Shown here: one piece after another, positions 47,926 through 59,866 of the stretch
How positions within the stretch are numbered: the first letter of the stretch is position 1
How the letters are laid out: each line of letters begins with the position of its first letter
Assembly: GCF_010015445.1 (NCBI RefSeq)
Contig: NC_053114.1
Span: forward strand, 23,170,579 to 23,234,578
Length of the DNA: 64,000 bases
Direction of reading: 5' to 3'
DNA from: Perca fluviatilis
Taxonomy: Eukaryota; Chordata; Actinopteri; Perciformes; Percidae
Translations under genes and position numbers: made by a program
The notes under the pieces: generated by a model
Seen by the model: the letters and a program-made list of their open reading frames with translations, nothing else
Database searches by the model: none
What the model was told of the DNA's origin: nothing

Positions 47926-48406
47926 CAGTGGTGGAATGTAACTAAGTACATTTACTTAAATGCTGTACTTAACTACAAATTCGAAGTACTTGTACCTTAC
48001 TTGAGTGTTTCCATTTTATGCAACTTTATACATGCTACTTTCTACTTCTACTCCACTATATTTTGAAAGCCAATATTTTACTTTTTACACCATTACATTT
48101 ATTTTAAAGCATTAGTTACTAGTTATTTTGCAAAATATAAATCAACTAAAACAGATATTAACAGTATTGTAAATTAAATTATCCGGCAGTAAAGTTCCAC
48201 CCTTACAAGCTTTGATACACATTAATGCATCGCTAATTATAATCCAGTAATATATTATTCTGAAATGAGCCGTTCTGCATTATAATGAGTAGGCTACTTT
48301 TGAACTTTTACTTACTAAGTAAGAGTTTGGATGCAGGAATTTCAATTGTAACAAAGTATTTTCCACTGTAGTATTTATGAATATCTGTATACTTCTTCCA
48401 CCACTG
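47926..48406. mobile_element. hAT-type non-autonomous element with perfect duplication, upstream of lgr4
   Basis: Ends CAGTGGTGGAATG and TTCTTCCACCACTG are inverted and flanked by a perfect 8-bp duplication TACTTAGT (47918-47925 and 48407-48414). The interior consists of repeated gtacttgtac and tactttttac motifs typical of a very common fish repeat. Non-coding. It inserted about 0.8 kb upstream of the lgr4 start codon. Confidence 0.93.
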
Positions 48407-48539
48407 TACTTAGTAACATTCCACCACTCATTTTGAAACATGGTAAACAAGTTGTTTTACAAGAAATGCACTGATAGCTACATTACCCATACTGGACCTC
48501 CATACTTGTGTAAACAGTTTTTACCTGACTTTTTTTTCC

Positions 48540-49219
48540 CTCGCTGGTGAGTGTTCAGCAGTTGGCAAACTCTGACGTTGTGGTGGTGCAGGTCTCAGCG
48601 TTGCACAGGCCGGGCCCAGTGCTGCAGGTTGTCCGGTAGGGTGCCTGCCGAGCTACAGTACAAGCATGCTGTAGATGTCAGGAGCAGAGGAGGGGAACGT
48701 GAGGAATGGCTGAAAACTGTCGGTGATTTTGTTAGGAAACAAACCATGAGTGTCCTGTGTGTTTAACTGAACATTTCACCGCCACCGAATCAGCCTGTTA
48801 GCGACGCATTAGCAGGCACCGCTCGTTTTGTTTTTTGGCTATTTAATGGGACAACGAAAACGCAAAAAACGCAAGGTAGGCTACCGCTCCTGTCGCCAGC
48901 CCTGCTACTTTATTTTCATGGACTAATACGACGCACAAGGGTGGTTGAGAAATGTTTAACAGCAAGGTAAAACACTCGTCTTCGAAGACGATGTTTGGTT
49001 TTTAACGCTTGCCAAACCGTTAACGTGGATATTTTTTGGTCGGGCTCGTTAATGTATGAAGTGCTCGGACGTTATATTTTGTTTTGAAAAGCGTCGGTTA
49101 GGCTTCATCTCTTCATGCCTCAACCGACCAACCACATGAGAAGTCGACGTCCGGAATAGATTAAACCACAAAGAAAGGCCCCCTTTTTATCGCTTTCACC
49201 TGAACCTACGAGGGAAACA
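48540..49219 (+). promoter_or_regulatory. lgr4: Probable lgr4 5' UTR and promoter region, CpG-bearing
   Basis: The DNA just upstream of the exon 1 ATG is richer in CG dinucleotides than the flanking AT-rich sequence, for example around 48780-48910 and 48975-49150, as expected of a CpG-island promoter. No TATA box or transcription start can be fixed by eye. A 71-codon ATG ORF at 48551-48766 resembles no protein known to me and is either chance or an upstream ORF. The hAT element at 47926-48406 ends about 800 bp before the ATG and marks the left limit of the unique-looking sequence. Confidence 0.5.
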
Positions 49220-49401
49220 ATGCGTGTGGATTTGTTTTGGATGTGTTTGTGGTGTTTCCTTCGTCCTGGTGCCACCGGTCAAGGGCAGTCGACGGCCGTT
49301 TGTTCGCCCTCATGTAGCTGCGATGAAGATGGGGGTGCAGACTGCTCCGGGAGAGGGCTGACCACCGTCCCAACTGGGCTCAGAGCTTTCACCTACTACC
49401 T
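49220..49401 (+). CDS. lgr4: lgr4-like receptor, exon 1 (signal peptide and LRR N-terminal cap)
   Basis: First coding exon of a leucine-rich-repeat G-protein-coupled receptor. Known LGR4/5/6 receptors bind R-spondins at the plasma membrane and potentiate Wnt signalling. Residues 1 to about 23 are a hydrophobic signal peptide starting [14 protein letters not shown]. Cysteines at residues 28, 32, 34 and 42 form the C-X3-C-X-C-X7-C pattern of an LRRNT cap, followed by GLTTVP and FTYYL, which lead into LRR1. The exon ends in the first two bases of a Leu codon at a consensus donor (gtaagt, 49402). The ATG has A at -3 and is the only start that gives a signal peptide. LGR4 is preferred over LGR5 and LGR6 because exon 2 reads [10 protein letters not shown], close to LGR4 FKNFPFLEEL; FTYYLDLSMNN alone resembles LGR5 as much. 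The paralogue call is an inference from two exons. Confidence 0.88.
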
Positions 49402-49682
49402 GTAAGTAGCTACTAACTTAACGTCCACAGTGAAATACAACCTCACAACATGTCTGTGCACTTATAAATGCCTCATCGTAAAGGCCTGAGTATGGGATAT
49501 TGTTTTGTATACACCGCAAGTGATGTATACAAGTGCATTGTGGACATAAAACATCATGATGTAGGCTAAACTTTATACAAATGGCCCAACAGAGTAAAAA
49601 TGTCCAAATGAAGATATTAGGAAGAGCCTAAGGGTTTCTAGTCATTATTTAATATGTCATCACTCTAACAGTTCAGTTAAAC

Positions 49683-49955
49683 CAGTGGTTTCCAAACTTT
49701 TTCATGTCAAGACCCCTTGACTGACTCAAATTAGACAAAAGACCTCATTTAAAGATTTTGTCCCAGGGTCCCCCATTTGATAGGATTTTTGCTTTTATAT
49801 GTTTTATTGCAGAAAGTATGAAATTTATGACCAAAAGTCCTACATTTTGTCATGGTGTTACTTATGGATGGAATTATAGTCAACATAATGATTCCCCTTT
49901 TTGCCAGAGACCCCCCTCTGGAACTCTCATAAGGAGCCCACTTTGGGAACCACTG
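49683..49955. mobile_element. hAT-type MITE (CAGTGGTTTCCAAAC ... TTTGGGAACCACTG)
   Basis: Inverted ends, with flanking 8-mers agttaaac (49675-49682) and agttcaac (49956-49963) matching 7/8. The interior contains the phrases caagaccccttgactgactc and agagacccccctctggaac. It lies 280 bp into lgr4 intron 1. The 72-aa ORF inside is not a gene. Confidence 0.85.
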
Positions 49956-50076
49956 AGTTCAACTAAACACAGTTAAAGCTTGACAACTTGTCACCAACTT
50001 TCAGTACAAACTAATCTTTTTCTGAAACATTAAATCAGCTCACAGTTTCTACTCATGCTGTACTAGACATGAGTAA

Positions 50077-50215
50077 TGAAGGGCTGCAACTAATGATGAT
50101 TAGCCTACATTATTATCAGTTATTCAATCAATTATTTTAGAGTTGAAACAATCAGCAGATTCATTCAATTTATCTGCGGCTATTTTGATAATCCAGCACT
50201 CTATATGTTTCCTCA
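50077..50215. mobile_element. Fragment of the AGGGCTGCAACTAATGAT MITE family
   Basis: Begins agggctgcaactaatgatga and contains attattttagagttgaaaca atcagcag. Partial, intronic copy. Confidence 0.65.
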
Positions 50216-53124
50216 AAGTGTTATTTTTTACCTGGTGTCCAGCAGCAGATTACATCTTTAGAGGTATTTTCGTGATCTTAAAGATATATACTTTTTGCCA
50301 GGAATGATACATTTTATTCAAATTTAAACATTGGTTTGGCCCCTGACAAACATTTTATTTTTTACAGACAAACAGAAAACGTTTTGGGATCACAAAAATA
50401 CTCTTTAAAGACAACTTGCTGCTGAATAAGAGGTGAAAACAAAATGTCTGGATTTCCCCCCCCCTAAGGTTAGGGTAAGACATGCTATGTGACTGAACCA
50501 CCAAGTAATGTACAGAGTGTAAGAGAGTAATGCTGTGTGGATTGTAGCCAGCGGTATGTTTAATCTAAAATAATTTAGGAGTCAAGATTGGGCCATTTTC
50601 GCATTCTCACCACAAGTCGGATTAAGAGTTTAACTATTGCTGCATGTAAGGGCACTATTTTTATTTTATTTTTTAAATAAAAGGTGGAGAAAAATGTATA
50701 CCAGGTAGACTAAGTCATATTGTTGTGGGTGGTGCAGATACAGTTGATGATTGCCCCATGAAGAAACTCCTCAGTTTGTTTCACAACCTCTGGGTTAATC
50801 GTAAACTACAGTACCCACCTCAGCAACAGCATTCAAAACAGCAATTTATTGTGGCTTTTTGTACTGTGCACCCTCAAGAAGTTATGACTTTTAACTATAC
50901 ATAGGCCCTCGTCTATTTTAAATGTTATTTGGATAAGAAAATAACCTGTATTTTTTTTTTTTTTTTCTGTCACCTTGCCTGAAAATGTTAAGGTTCTTGT
51001 CTGGGGAAACCTCTGTGCTGTTTTACCACCTTTTGAGAATTGTGACCAAAGCCTCGCTACACCACAACCAATATTGTGCCACTGAAATCACCACTGTTAG
51101 GAAAGTGTTCGGTAAAGTAAGCAGAGGAAGTGGACTCGTATGCCAGGCTCTCAAGACATGTCGCACTAAGGCCTACTCCTTACAGCGGGAACTCTCAGCA
51201 TACCTTTTCCTTATTATGGGCAGTCTGACATCTTAATCTCAAAATGAAGCATTGTTTTCACAAAGTGATATCATAGCTTTTACTCTGCTGGCCTATTTTT
51301 ATTCTAAAATGGAAAACAATATGTTGTTTTCCAGATTGTGCTATCTTCTTGTCTCTGCTCTGCACATTGCTATCTAAATGCTCTGTGACAGAAGTAAACT
51401 GCCTCATATATTCGCTTCAACCTCTTAAAAGTATGTGAAAGGTTGCTTGTCCCTCTCTCTGTCCTACTCTCATTTGTTCTCCTGGTCTCTTGAACTTAAG
51501 TTGTCCTCTCCCACTCCCTCCGTCTTTTGTATGTGGAGCATTGGGGTTAGGGATCATGATGGATTAGTGAGACATATTGCAGCTGCAAGGGCTCCTTCTC
51601 TCAGGGCTAATGCACCCACCGTGGTCTGCTGATGTGTAAAGAAAAAAAAATCTCATGAGTGTTTTGTCAATACATTTGAACTGAACTTGCAGATATCATG
51701 TCAATAGAATCAGTTTGATGGCTTAGTCAAAAAAGAAATCTAGTCTAGTCAGTGCCAACAACATGAAGGAAGGTGTAAATATGAAGATACAAATACACAC
51801 GCGTGATAGCAGGAACAGACAGATTTAACATAGTGGTTTGTAAGCGTAGCAATGTCCAAAGGTCAAGAAGTCCTCATTACAAGGACGAGTATTTTAGGCT
51901 AGGCTATTTCTATTCTATTGTTGCCTCTCTACTGTTGATTTGTGTCTTTGCTTTGGAAAAATATAAACTTATGGCAATAGAAGATCACAGATTATACAAC
52001 AAATCATATGACAATGTTGGAGTGGACTCTTACCTACAGCCCACAGGGGCTTGAGATTTGGCATCCATAATGGAAACAGCCCTGTCACAGAAAAGCAGAT
52101 GAGAGAAAAAAGGGAGGCCCCTCAGCCAGTAACAAAGCAAACACTCCTTTTGAAGGTATGTCGTTTACCTGCCACCGACTCTCTGCACAGGTTTTAAACT
52201 CTTGTGCATTTTAAGGGAGCAAGAGGGGGTTATTACAGCTTACATTTCAGTTGTGATTAGGTCCTTTCATAGCGTGAACAAGGTTGAGACTGAAAAAGAA
52301 GGGGTGGTGTCAGGGGTCTTGCACTCTGCTGGTGGAGCTTGCCGGCTTCACCATTGATGCCCTCAATCCATTTTTAACTGAATGATACTTTTGTTCTTGG
52401 TCAGCAGAGGTGAAAGGAGCCAGTCAGTGGTTCCCAATCCCAAACAGGATGACTTGTGGATGGGAGAATATTAATGCTCTCTCCAGCTCTGAATCCCCAA
52501 ACCTGTCCTCCACTTAAACACCTATTCCCATCACATCCCCCCATCACACAGTTTCTAACTGCTAATGGTTGCTGGTTTTCTAAATATGTGCTCAGTATTC
52601 AAAAATAAAATGCTTCCCCAAGTTGAGTTTGGTAGAAGTTTTGTTAATATAGGTTTTTGACTAGAATGGTTTGTATAGTAAATGTGTTTAATGTTTAGTA
52701 GTATTAGCAAGGAAAATCTTAGGACATGTACTAAAAATGACTGAAGTAAAGACTGTAATGTCTAAGTGATAGAGGGTTCAAGGTAATATACAAGTTTTAA
52801 AAAGGATTGCCAGATGCTTGGAAGTTAGTTTAAAACATGGCAAATATGCTTTAAATGCAATGTCACGTGGAGAGCATATCGAGGACTTGTGGCCACAATT
52901 CGACAGGTTTTGGTAGTTGACCTTTATTCAGGTGGACTATGAAGAACTTAAAGTGTAGTAGCTCTAGACTGGAACAGAAGGAAGAGCTGCTAATTTTGCT
53001 TCCCACCATTCATCCATACAGTAACTGTGCTGAACCTTCTTCTTCGGGAAGTGAACATTTCTTTGCCTAAACGTAGACCTACTCTGTGTTTCTACATCTC
53101 TAAGTTTTCATTTCTGACTGTAAG

Positions 53125-53270
53125 ACATTTAGTTTCAATTTCTTGATTAATCTTTTGATCTTCAAAACATCAGAAAATAGTGAAAAACATCCATCCCACA
53201 TTGGAGAAGCTGCAGAAAAATAATTTTTGGCATTTCTTAATCGACTAATCGTCATAGCTCTAAAAAAATT
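53125..53270 (-). mobile_element. Fragment of the same MITE family, inverted
   Basis: Contains cagaaaatagtgaaaaacat and aatcgactaatcgtcatagc tct, the reverse complement of family landmarks. Partial and intronic. Confidence 0.6.
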
Positions 53271-54032
53271 AAAACTACTTTCATTTGTTAGAAAACCTAT
53301 GCATTTCCTTTTTAAACATTATAAAAAGGGGCCTTAGCAACAAGGGCATAGCATCATGAGCGGCTGAGTGAAAGCGAAATAAAAAATAGGGTTTGCAGAC
53401 TCTAGAGCTGCTCCTCACATCAGACCATCTGACTGACTGAGTGATCAATGGAGTGCCTGAGTCACCTTACTGTCCTTATGTCCATTACTAACAAACTGTG
53501 ACAGAAATGTGAATGAGAACATGTGACAGATTGTCTCTATAAGTGCCATCGAATGTATCCATGAGTAGAGGGGCTTTTGTGTATTTTTTTCTGGGGTCCA
53601 TTAAGATCATATAACAGGACACGTGAAACTGTGGTAAACCGTTAAGCCACCATCAGTATGTTGGTATTTAGTTATAGTGTAGTAGGTAATATATTTTTGT
53701 TGTATCTTTATATTGGTTTTACACACCTGAGTATCTGAACACTATTAGAAAATGCTGCTCAGTCATTTCCACAGACTGAGAAAAGACATGTACAGTACTG
53801 TATGTTTCACTTTCCCTTTCATTTCTCCTGTTAAACTTTTTCATGTCTTATTGTTTCACAGCAGTGAATTACATTATATGCTTTTTTTTACTCCAATTGA
53901 GAGAAAATTACTTTAAATGTCAAAGTGAAAACAAATCTCTACCAATTGATCTGAATTAAGTACAAATCTAAAATAAATAAAATATTGATTGCATAAGTTT
54001 TCTTGAACATTTTTACATGATGGTGTTACAAA

Positions 54033-54087
54033 TAGGGCTGTGATGGTATAGATTCTTTCTTACCGGGGTGAAGAACAAACGTATCAC
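54033..54087. mobile_element. Left end of a further hAT-like element
   Basis: tagggctgtgatggtataga starts a hAT-type terminus that is interrupted by the MITE at 54088. It continues after 54380 with actgcgatatggcggttaac ccc. The right end was not located. Confidence 0.45.
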
Positions 54088-54372
54088 TAGGGCTGCTCGA
54101 TTATGGGGAAAAAAAATATAATCCCGATTATTTTGGTCAATATTGAAATCACGATAATTTAACACGATTTCTCGTTGACTTCTGGAAAGATGTTGCAATT
54201 ATTGAATTTAAAAAACAGTGGAAAAACTTAAATCAACAGTTAAAAAAACAACTGAAATTTGCCTATTTAAACTTTATTTTTTCATTCAGAACACAAGAAA
54301 ATACTTTCTTTTGTGATCATTGGGAGCCGAAATCATAATCACGATTACATTTTGATTAATTGCACAGCCCTA
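54088..54372. mobile_element. Nested hAT-type MITE (TAGGGCTGCTCGATTATG ... TTGCACAGCCCTA)
   Basis: Inverted ends TAGGGCTG and CAGCCCTA with flanking 8-mers cgtatcac (54080-54087) and cctatcac (54373-54380), 7/8 matching. The interior has repeated aatcacgat motifs. 285 bp, non-coding, within intron 1 and inside an older hAT-like sequence. Confidence 0.85.
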
Positions 54373-57300
54373 CCTATCACTGCGATATGGCGGTTAACCC
54401 CTTTTTACGAGAGTAGCGTAAGTTAGAGCGAGAATGGCAGGTGCGTTGAGTGAGTGATGTCAGTGCCTGTGTGGTCGCGCAAGAAGAGCGAGCGGGGATA
54501 GTAGCGTATGAGTGCGGCTGTGAGGAAAAAGAGATAGCAAAGATGATGTAAAGTCAGTTAAAGTAAACCATAAAACAACAAGCTTCTCAAGACACAGTAG
54601 CTTCATATGTTGTCAATACTGCCGGTAAAGGGTGTTACCCCCGAAAAAGCATCAGCTTCAACTTTACGACACATGTTGCAGCACAGTGATCCATTTCAGC
54701 TAAAGCTGAGCAGACAGAGAGCAGAGAGGGCGTTCTATGCAGTCCGCTAAGTTGTTGCAATATAAGCTGCTCTGTTTTAGGCTACAAAAACGTGCAGGCT
54801 AATAATTAACCGTGCTGTTTTTCTGGGGTTAAGCTATAAGCAGAAGGCAACTCCGCTAGCTGCTAGGCTAATGCATGCAGTGTAAAGTGCAATGGTAAAA
54901 CACTGCAGCACTATGCTGTCCACTTTAACTGAGAATGGAGAAATGACATTACCTTTCCTACCATGTATTATATTAAAAAGTACACAAGCCTAGAAATAAT
55001 TCATAACAAAAGGAGTCCAAACCCGTTCTTACTCCACATAAAATTCTACATTACATCACTTTCAGCAAGCTTCACGGAGGGCAAAATAGCATCACTGATC
55101 TTTTTTTTTTTTTTTTTTTTACAGAATATTCAAACACAACTAAATACTAATTCCGTCAGCACGTTAGCATGTCGTTCACTACCGTTTGTAACCGACAACA
55201 CAATCTTCGTTTGGATAACCCACTCGATTGTCCTGCTCTTACAGATGTGAACTAGCCACAGACAGTTGCCTTGTTCATGGACTCATGGCAGTGCGTCGCA
55301 GCAGAATGAATATAGGGGAAACGCGCAGGGTTCCCGTTTGGTCTGGCAGCCTGCAAGGCCTGTGCAATTATAGGGGAAACACTGGTGTTAGATGGATGAA
55401 TAACAGTGTTTTGGTTTCCACCCAACATTATATTTTCCATTATGGTTGAAATGTTGGATATTAGTTTTATCAGACTTTGTTCAAAACATGTGCCTTTTTC
55501 TGTTTGTTTTGTCCACTCTGCCACAAAGGCTTGATTTGCGTGCTGCATTGATTGTTGTCCTTTTGGTGAAACCTCCCACAGGAGGCAATGAGCTCTAGTT
55601 ATGTCACTGTCAGTGTCTTGCTTCTTGGCAGTTAGTAGTTTGGTCAGGTGACAAGCTTTAGTAAGAGTCTGGTGCTGTGGACAGTTACTATATGCAGTCT
55701 TTGTGTGTACAATATAAATGAATTGGCCACCGGTCGGGACCATCAGTTTATTGTCTGCAGATACGTCTGGTTGTAGGAAGTGTCAGAGATGTAACCGATC
55801 AACACGTGTTGCTGCCCGGTCGGGCAATTGAGAAAAAGATTCTACTTTCCCAAAGTCAATTTTTACCGGCACCTATACAAATTGTTTTTTATTAGTGGTT
55901 ATTAAATAACGACAACAAATCAAGCAAATTGTTATGTGATCTTAATTTACAATTTATAAACGCACTGTATGTCCATTCAGCTTTTCTGATCTCACACATA
56001 GCTAATTCCAGATACATTTTGCAATATGCATCTCAGATCACATTTTCACTGACTATGACCACTACTACTTTCATTACTAAACATTGTGCCAAAATATGAA
56101 GTGGGCTTATTTGCCTGCTAACCACTTCTAAGAAAAATCCAGCACATAGATGGCACCTTAGAATAACGTAAAGTGAAACGGGTGATTTAATGTCACCGCT
56201 CATTTTACATACATACAGACCGCAGGGTTCGCTAACGTTAGCTTCTTGTTTCATCTGGGGTCTGATAAACAGTAACTTGACTAAATTCAGCCCATAGCCC
56301 TATTTTCCAAGCTACTGTAGCTGTCATATTTCACGGAGCTTGCGTGAGCGCGGTTTTAATGGTAAATCAGCCTTTCGTCGCTGTTTTTCACTCTGCCTGA
56401 GGAGAAAATGCTGTTGTTTATTTGGTTGTCATGACATCCTGTCACTGTTCCAGTTGCTCATCCTCAAAGGGGAGAGAGCAGATGACTGTTCTTGAGTTCG
56501 GTGGAGCAGCCACTTTCCCAAACGGGCAAGTGGGTTGTTATATGTACTTAGCCAACGTGGCGTTTTGCTTGTCCCAGGCCATCGGGCAACCCTTATTGAT
56601 GAACCTTGATATGTAGTATTTCTATGTTAACTAACATAGAAATTGTACTTTTAAAAGGTTTGTATTTTGACTTTTAGAGTATGTTCATACTTCACCTTAG
56701 CAGCCATATTTTGTTTTTCTCAAAGCATGTCTGCTACCTTTTTCAGATCCTCTTCTTCCTCTGGTCAAATGAAGCCAAAATGGCACATGGGATATACATT
56801 AACTGATACCTGTTTGTAGAAGCGTTTAGGCTTGTCACCATTTATCACAGCTGCATTTTTAGTGTCCCCTTCAATCTATCTTAGCAGGGACAGGCCAGGG
56901 CCTTGATGAGCAAAGCAGCCAGACACAGGAGGAGGGAGGAAGTGTGATAAAGTCATGCAGGCCTCCCGTACTCCCCAGCACTGCATGTGGTTCAGACCAG
57001 TCAACAGTCTACGGAAGATTTCGTCAAACAGTTTAAAATGTGGTTAGGGATGTATCCATCTGACCACCAGTGGTGGCAGATGTGCAGCAGTGGTTGCAGA
57101 ACACCACCAGAGATGTTGTCTCGGTAGGAAAGAATGATAAGGAGTGGGTGGATGTTGATGGAAGTTTTGTTGTAGCTGCACAGTCTGTATGGTAATTGGA
57201 TAACCAGGTTAGTGGAGATGGGACACAGGTCGCAGGGATGATTAGGGTTCTGTCAGGGCCCACCTTTTAAGGTGTGTGTGTGTGTGGGGGTGGAGGGTGG

Positions 57301-58014
57301 TTTGGACTGCAGAGGAAGGGCAATATGATCCTTGTAGGATTCAGGGGCCCACACACAAGGTCCTAGGGAGATCTGGCAGTGAAATTTAAGATGGGCAGTT
57401 GGAGAGTGAAAGGGGGGCAGGGGGTTGCTTCATTCGTGAATCCCGGATGTTTTTTCAGTCTTGATATGTGCCATCTCTTTACATATGGCGTTGAGGGGGG
57501 GCTTTCTTTGAAGCAGGTTACAGGGCCTCCTAATCAAGATGCAGAGCTGAGTTTGCTATCACTGTATAGGTATCTTCAGCCCAAGACAGCATTTTGTCCC
57601 CTCTTTACCTGTGACAGTCCCTTACTTTGACACATTTCCACTAACATAAACTTAACAGTTTTTTTTAACAGAGTTTTTTAAATTATCATTATGAAGATGT
57701 AGACCCATATACTCATATTTGCTTAGGTGTGGAAGAAAATCAAGTCCTGTGTGCATATTTTTCATGCTGCTACATGCCTATCTTTACTTGAAGTTGGTTT
57801 GAAAATGAAGATCCCTGGGGCTAAGGAGAAGGGCTTTTTCAAGGCTATTTTCTTTGGTTGAGGTTACACTCATGCAGGCATAGTCAAAAGCCTTAAAAGT
57901 GCCATAAGGGATGGGTGGCACAACTACCCTATTGCTTGTAGTTTACAAATACAGTCTCAGGCCTCAAACACAGATGATTTTGAGAATTGTTAAAATCACA
58001 GAAAATGTTATGTA

Positions 58015-58115
58015 AGTAAAATTTTATTTATATAACAATTTTCAAAACTAAGGTTAAAAGGGCTTCACCGTAACAAAAGGCGAGGCAGTAAAAATAATTT
58101 AATTGACAAAATGGT
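58015..58115 (-). mobile_element. Possible retroelement 3' tail near exon 2
   Basis: On the + strand reads aaaattttatttatataaca attttcaaaac ... gggcttcaccgtaac, the reverse complement of a LINE/SINE-like tail (gtgaagc ... tatataaataaa). Short, with no coding part, about 215 bp before the exon 2 acceptor. Confidence 0.45.
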
Positions 58116-58329
58116 TAAAGAATTAAGAACAAAATCGGGGCAAGGAGGCATCAATAAAATATATCTTTTGAGAAGAAAGTGGAAGTGAACAATAGTGATC
58201 TGTTATTGGAAACAGCTTGAAAACTATAGAAGTTTTATTTTTTATTTTTTTAAATGTATAAGAAAGGTTAAAAACTGATTTTAAAGTTATCAATGAACTA
58301 ACATTTTTTTATTTTATTTATTTCCACAG

Positions 58330-58401
58330 TGACCTGAGCATGAACAACATCACTGAGCTTCCAGCATTTGTATTCAAGAACTTCCCCTATCTGGAAGAAC
58401 T
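58330..58401 (+). CDS. lgr4: lgr4-like receptor, exon 2 (first leucine-rich repeat)
   Basis: This 72-bp exon encodes one 24-residue leucine-rich repeat, the modular unit of LGR ectodomains, which LGR genes typically carry one per exon. It follows a polypyrimidine tract and cag acceptor (58327-58329) and ends at a donor gtgagt (58402). The first base completes the split Leu codon left by exon 1 (ct + t), giving [12 protein letters not shown] then [12 protein letters not shown]. The DLSMNNI motif is strongly conserved in LGR4/5/6. Both ends are phase 2, so the repeat exon is symmetric. It is too short to call from ORF length alone; the evidence is the motif, the splice sites and the exact phase match with exon 1. 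The next LRR exon was not found before the window ends. Confidence 0.88.
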
Positions 58402-59866
58402 GTGAGTACATGCCTCGTTTTTCTCTTGGTAATGATGTATTTACTCTGAACAATGTTGACATGAGGGCTTATGATATGCACCTGGGTATTTGAGTTTGCG
58501 TTGCAAAACACACAGTATAGGTGCACAACATGCCCTTCTTCTCAGCTGGAGAAGATAAGCGCAGCATTACGTGAGGTTACGAATCACTCAACCATTCATG
58601 AGTTGAACAAGGGCGGTTATAAAAGGTGCAGTAGAGCTCAATTAAAAAGATGAGGTGAGACAACATGTATTGAAGCTACAATCATGTGACATCCTGTGTG
58701 GATTTTTGCTTTTAAGGGATTATCAGGGTGGCAACAGCACATCTGTGCTCTGGGGCTTTGTTGAGTGGCGTACATCTAATCTCAGTGGGTGTTTGTTATT
58801 TCTTTACTCTTTAAACACTCCACTGTCTGGCTCGGTGCTGCTGGAAGTCAGAGATAAAATCTGTCTACCTGATATCAGGTAACATGCAGCCCTGAGAAAG
58901 CAAAATGACCAGTGAGTGAACAAATCCAAGCGGTTCCAGCTCCACTTGGCCTTTTGCGGGCATGGGTTTTTTCATCCCTCGTGCGTCTTTCAGCCGGCCG
59001 AGTCTTCACCCTCGTCTTTTCCATACACCACTCCAATCTGCTTTGTTGAAAGGCAATTTACTTTTCATCGCATTGTGTGGAGGAATGCAAGGCAGGAAGG
59101 AAGAGGGCAAAACAATGGTTTCCATGGCAACAAGGGTGAAAAAACCAGGCAGTTTCCCTACAACTTCTTTCTCATAGGTCATCATGATGGATGGACTATC
59201 GTCAGGGTGTCATTGATTGACATATAACCTTAGTTCATGTGTGTTTTTGTTTAACCTTCTTTCTGAGAACAAATCTGCAGGCTTGCCTCAGTGAACTTTG
59301 GTCAAAGACTTTTTTTTTTCACTTCAGGGCTGCAGCAGTGTCAGTGAACCAGAGCATGGGCCCTGAGGGCAAAGACAGGGAGAGAAAGAGTTGACAGAGG
59401 AAGAGATCAGGGAGAGAAGAGAGAGCAGGACATCCTCATACAGGACAGGAGCGCAGACAAGATAGGAATATTCTCTCCTTCATAGTCATGCAATCTCCGC
59501 TTTCTTTCTTTCTTGCCAAAGGCATCACAAAGCTCAGCAGACGTGATGACCGGTATTCTCTGTCTCCTTAGCATTTTGTTTATAGTCTTGGAATCACCTG
59601 TGACCGATAGGCTCTCTATATGTCTTCAGTGAATTGTGGTTATGACATCTGGGTCAGTCTGTTGTCAATAAGGTTGCATTTTGTTGACAGAATAATTAAA
59701 AGTGTAGTTGTTATTTTAATAATGTTCTTTTACTTTTGGTTAAGTAACAGTGTATTCTCCTATTTTTCATGTTTTGTAAAACACATGGTATTGCATCCAT
59801 TTTGTGATGTGTGCTGTGTTCTTGCTGAGTGATAAGCCATAAAATCCATATCGGTATACTTTATCC

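Larger units (their letters stand above)
49402..58329 (+). other. lgr4: lgr4 intron 1 (8,928 bp)
   Basis: Runs from the gtaagt donor to the cag acceptor between the two recognised exons. It contains a hAT-type MITE (49683-49955), fragments of the AGGGCTGCAACTAA repeat family, a nested MITE at 54088-54372 and a possible retroelement tail about 220 bp before exon 2. The remainder (50241-53124, 53273-54032, 54373-58014) is AT-rich sequence in which I see no exon, conserved motif or RNA gene. ORFs up to 163 aa inside it look like chance. Confidence 0.8.

Noticed and set aside
55252..55743. 163-aa minus-strand ORF as a gene in lgr4 intron 1
   Set aside because: No recognisable domain, no splice or promoter context. 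Length alone is weak evidence.
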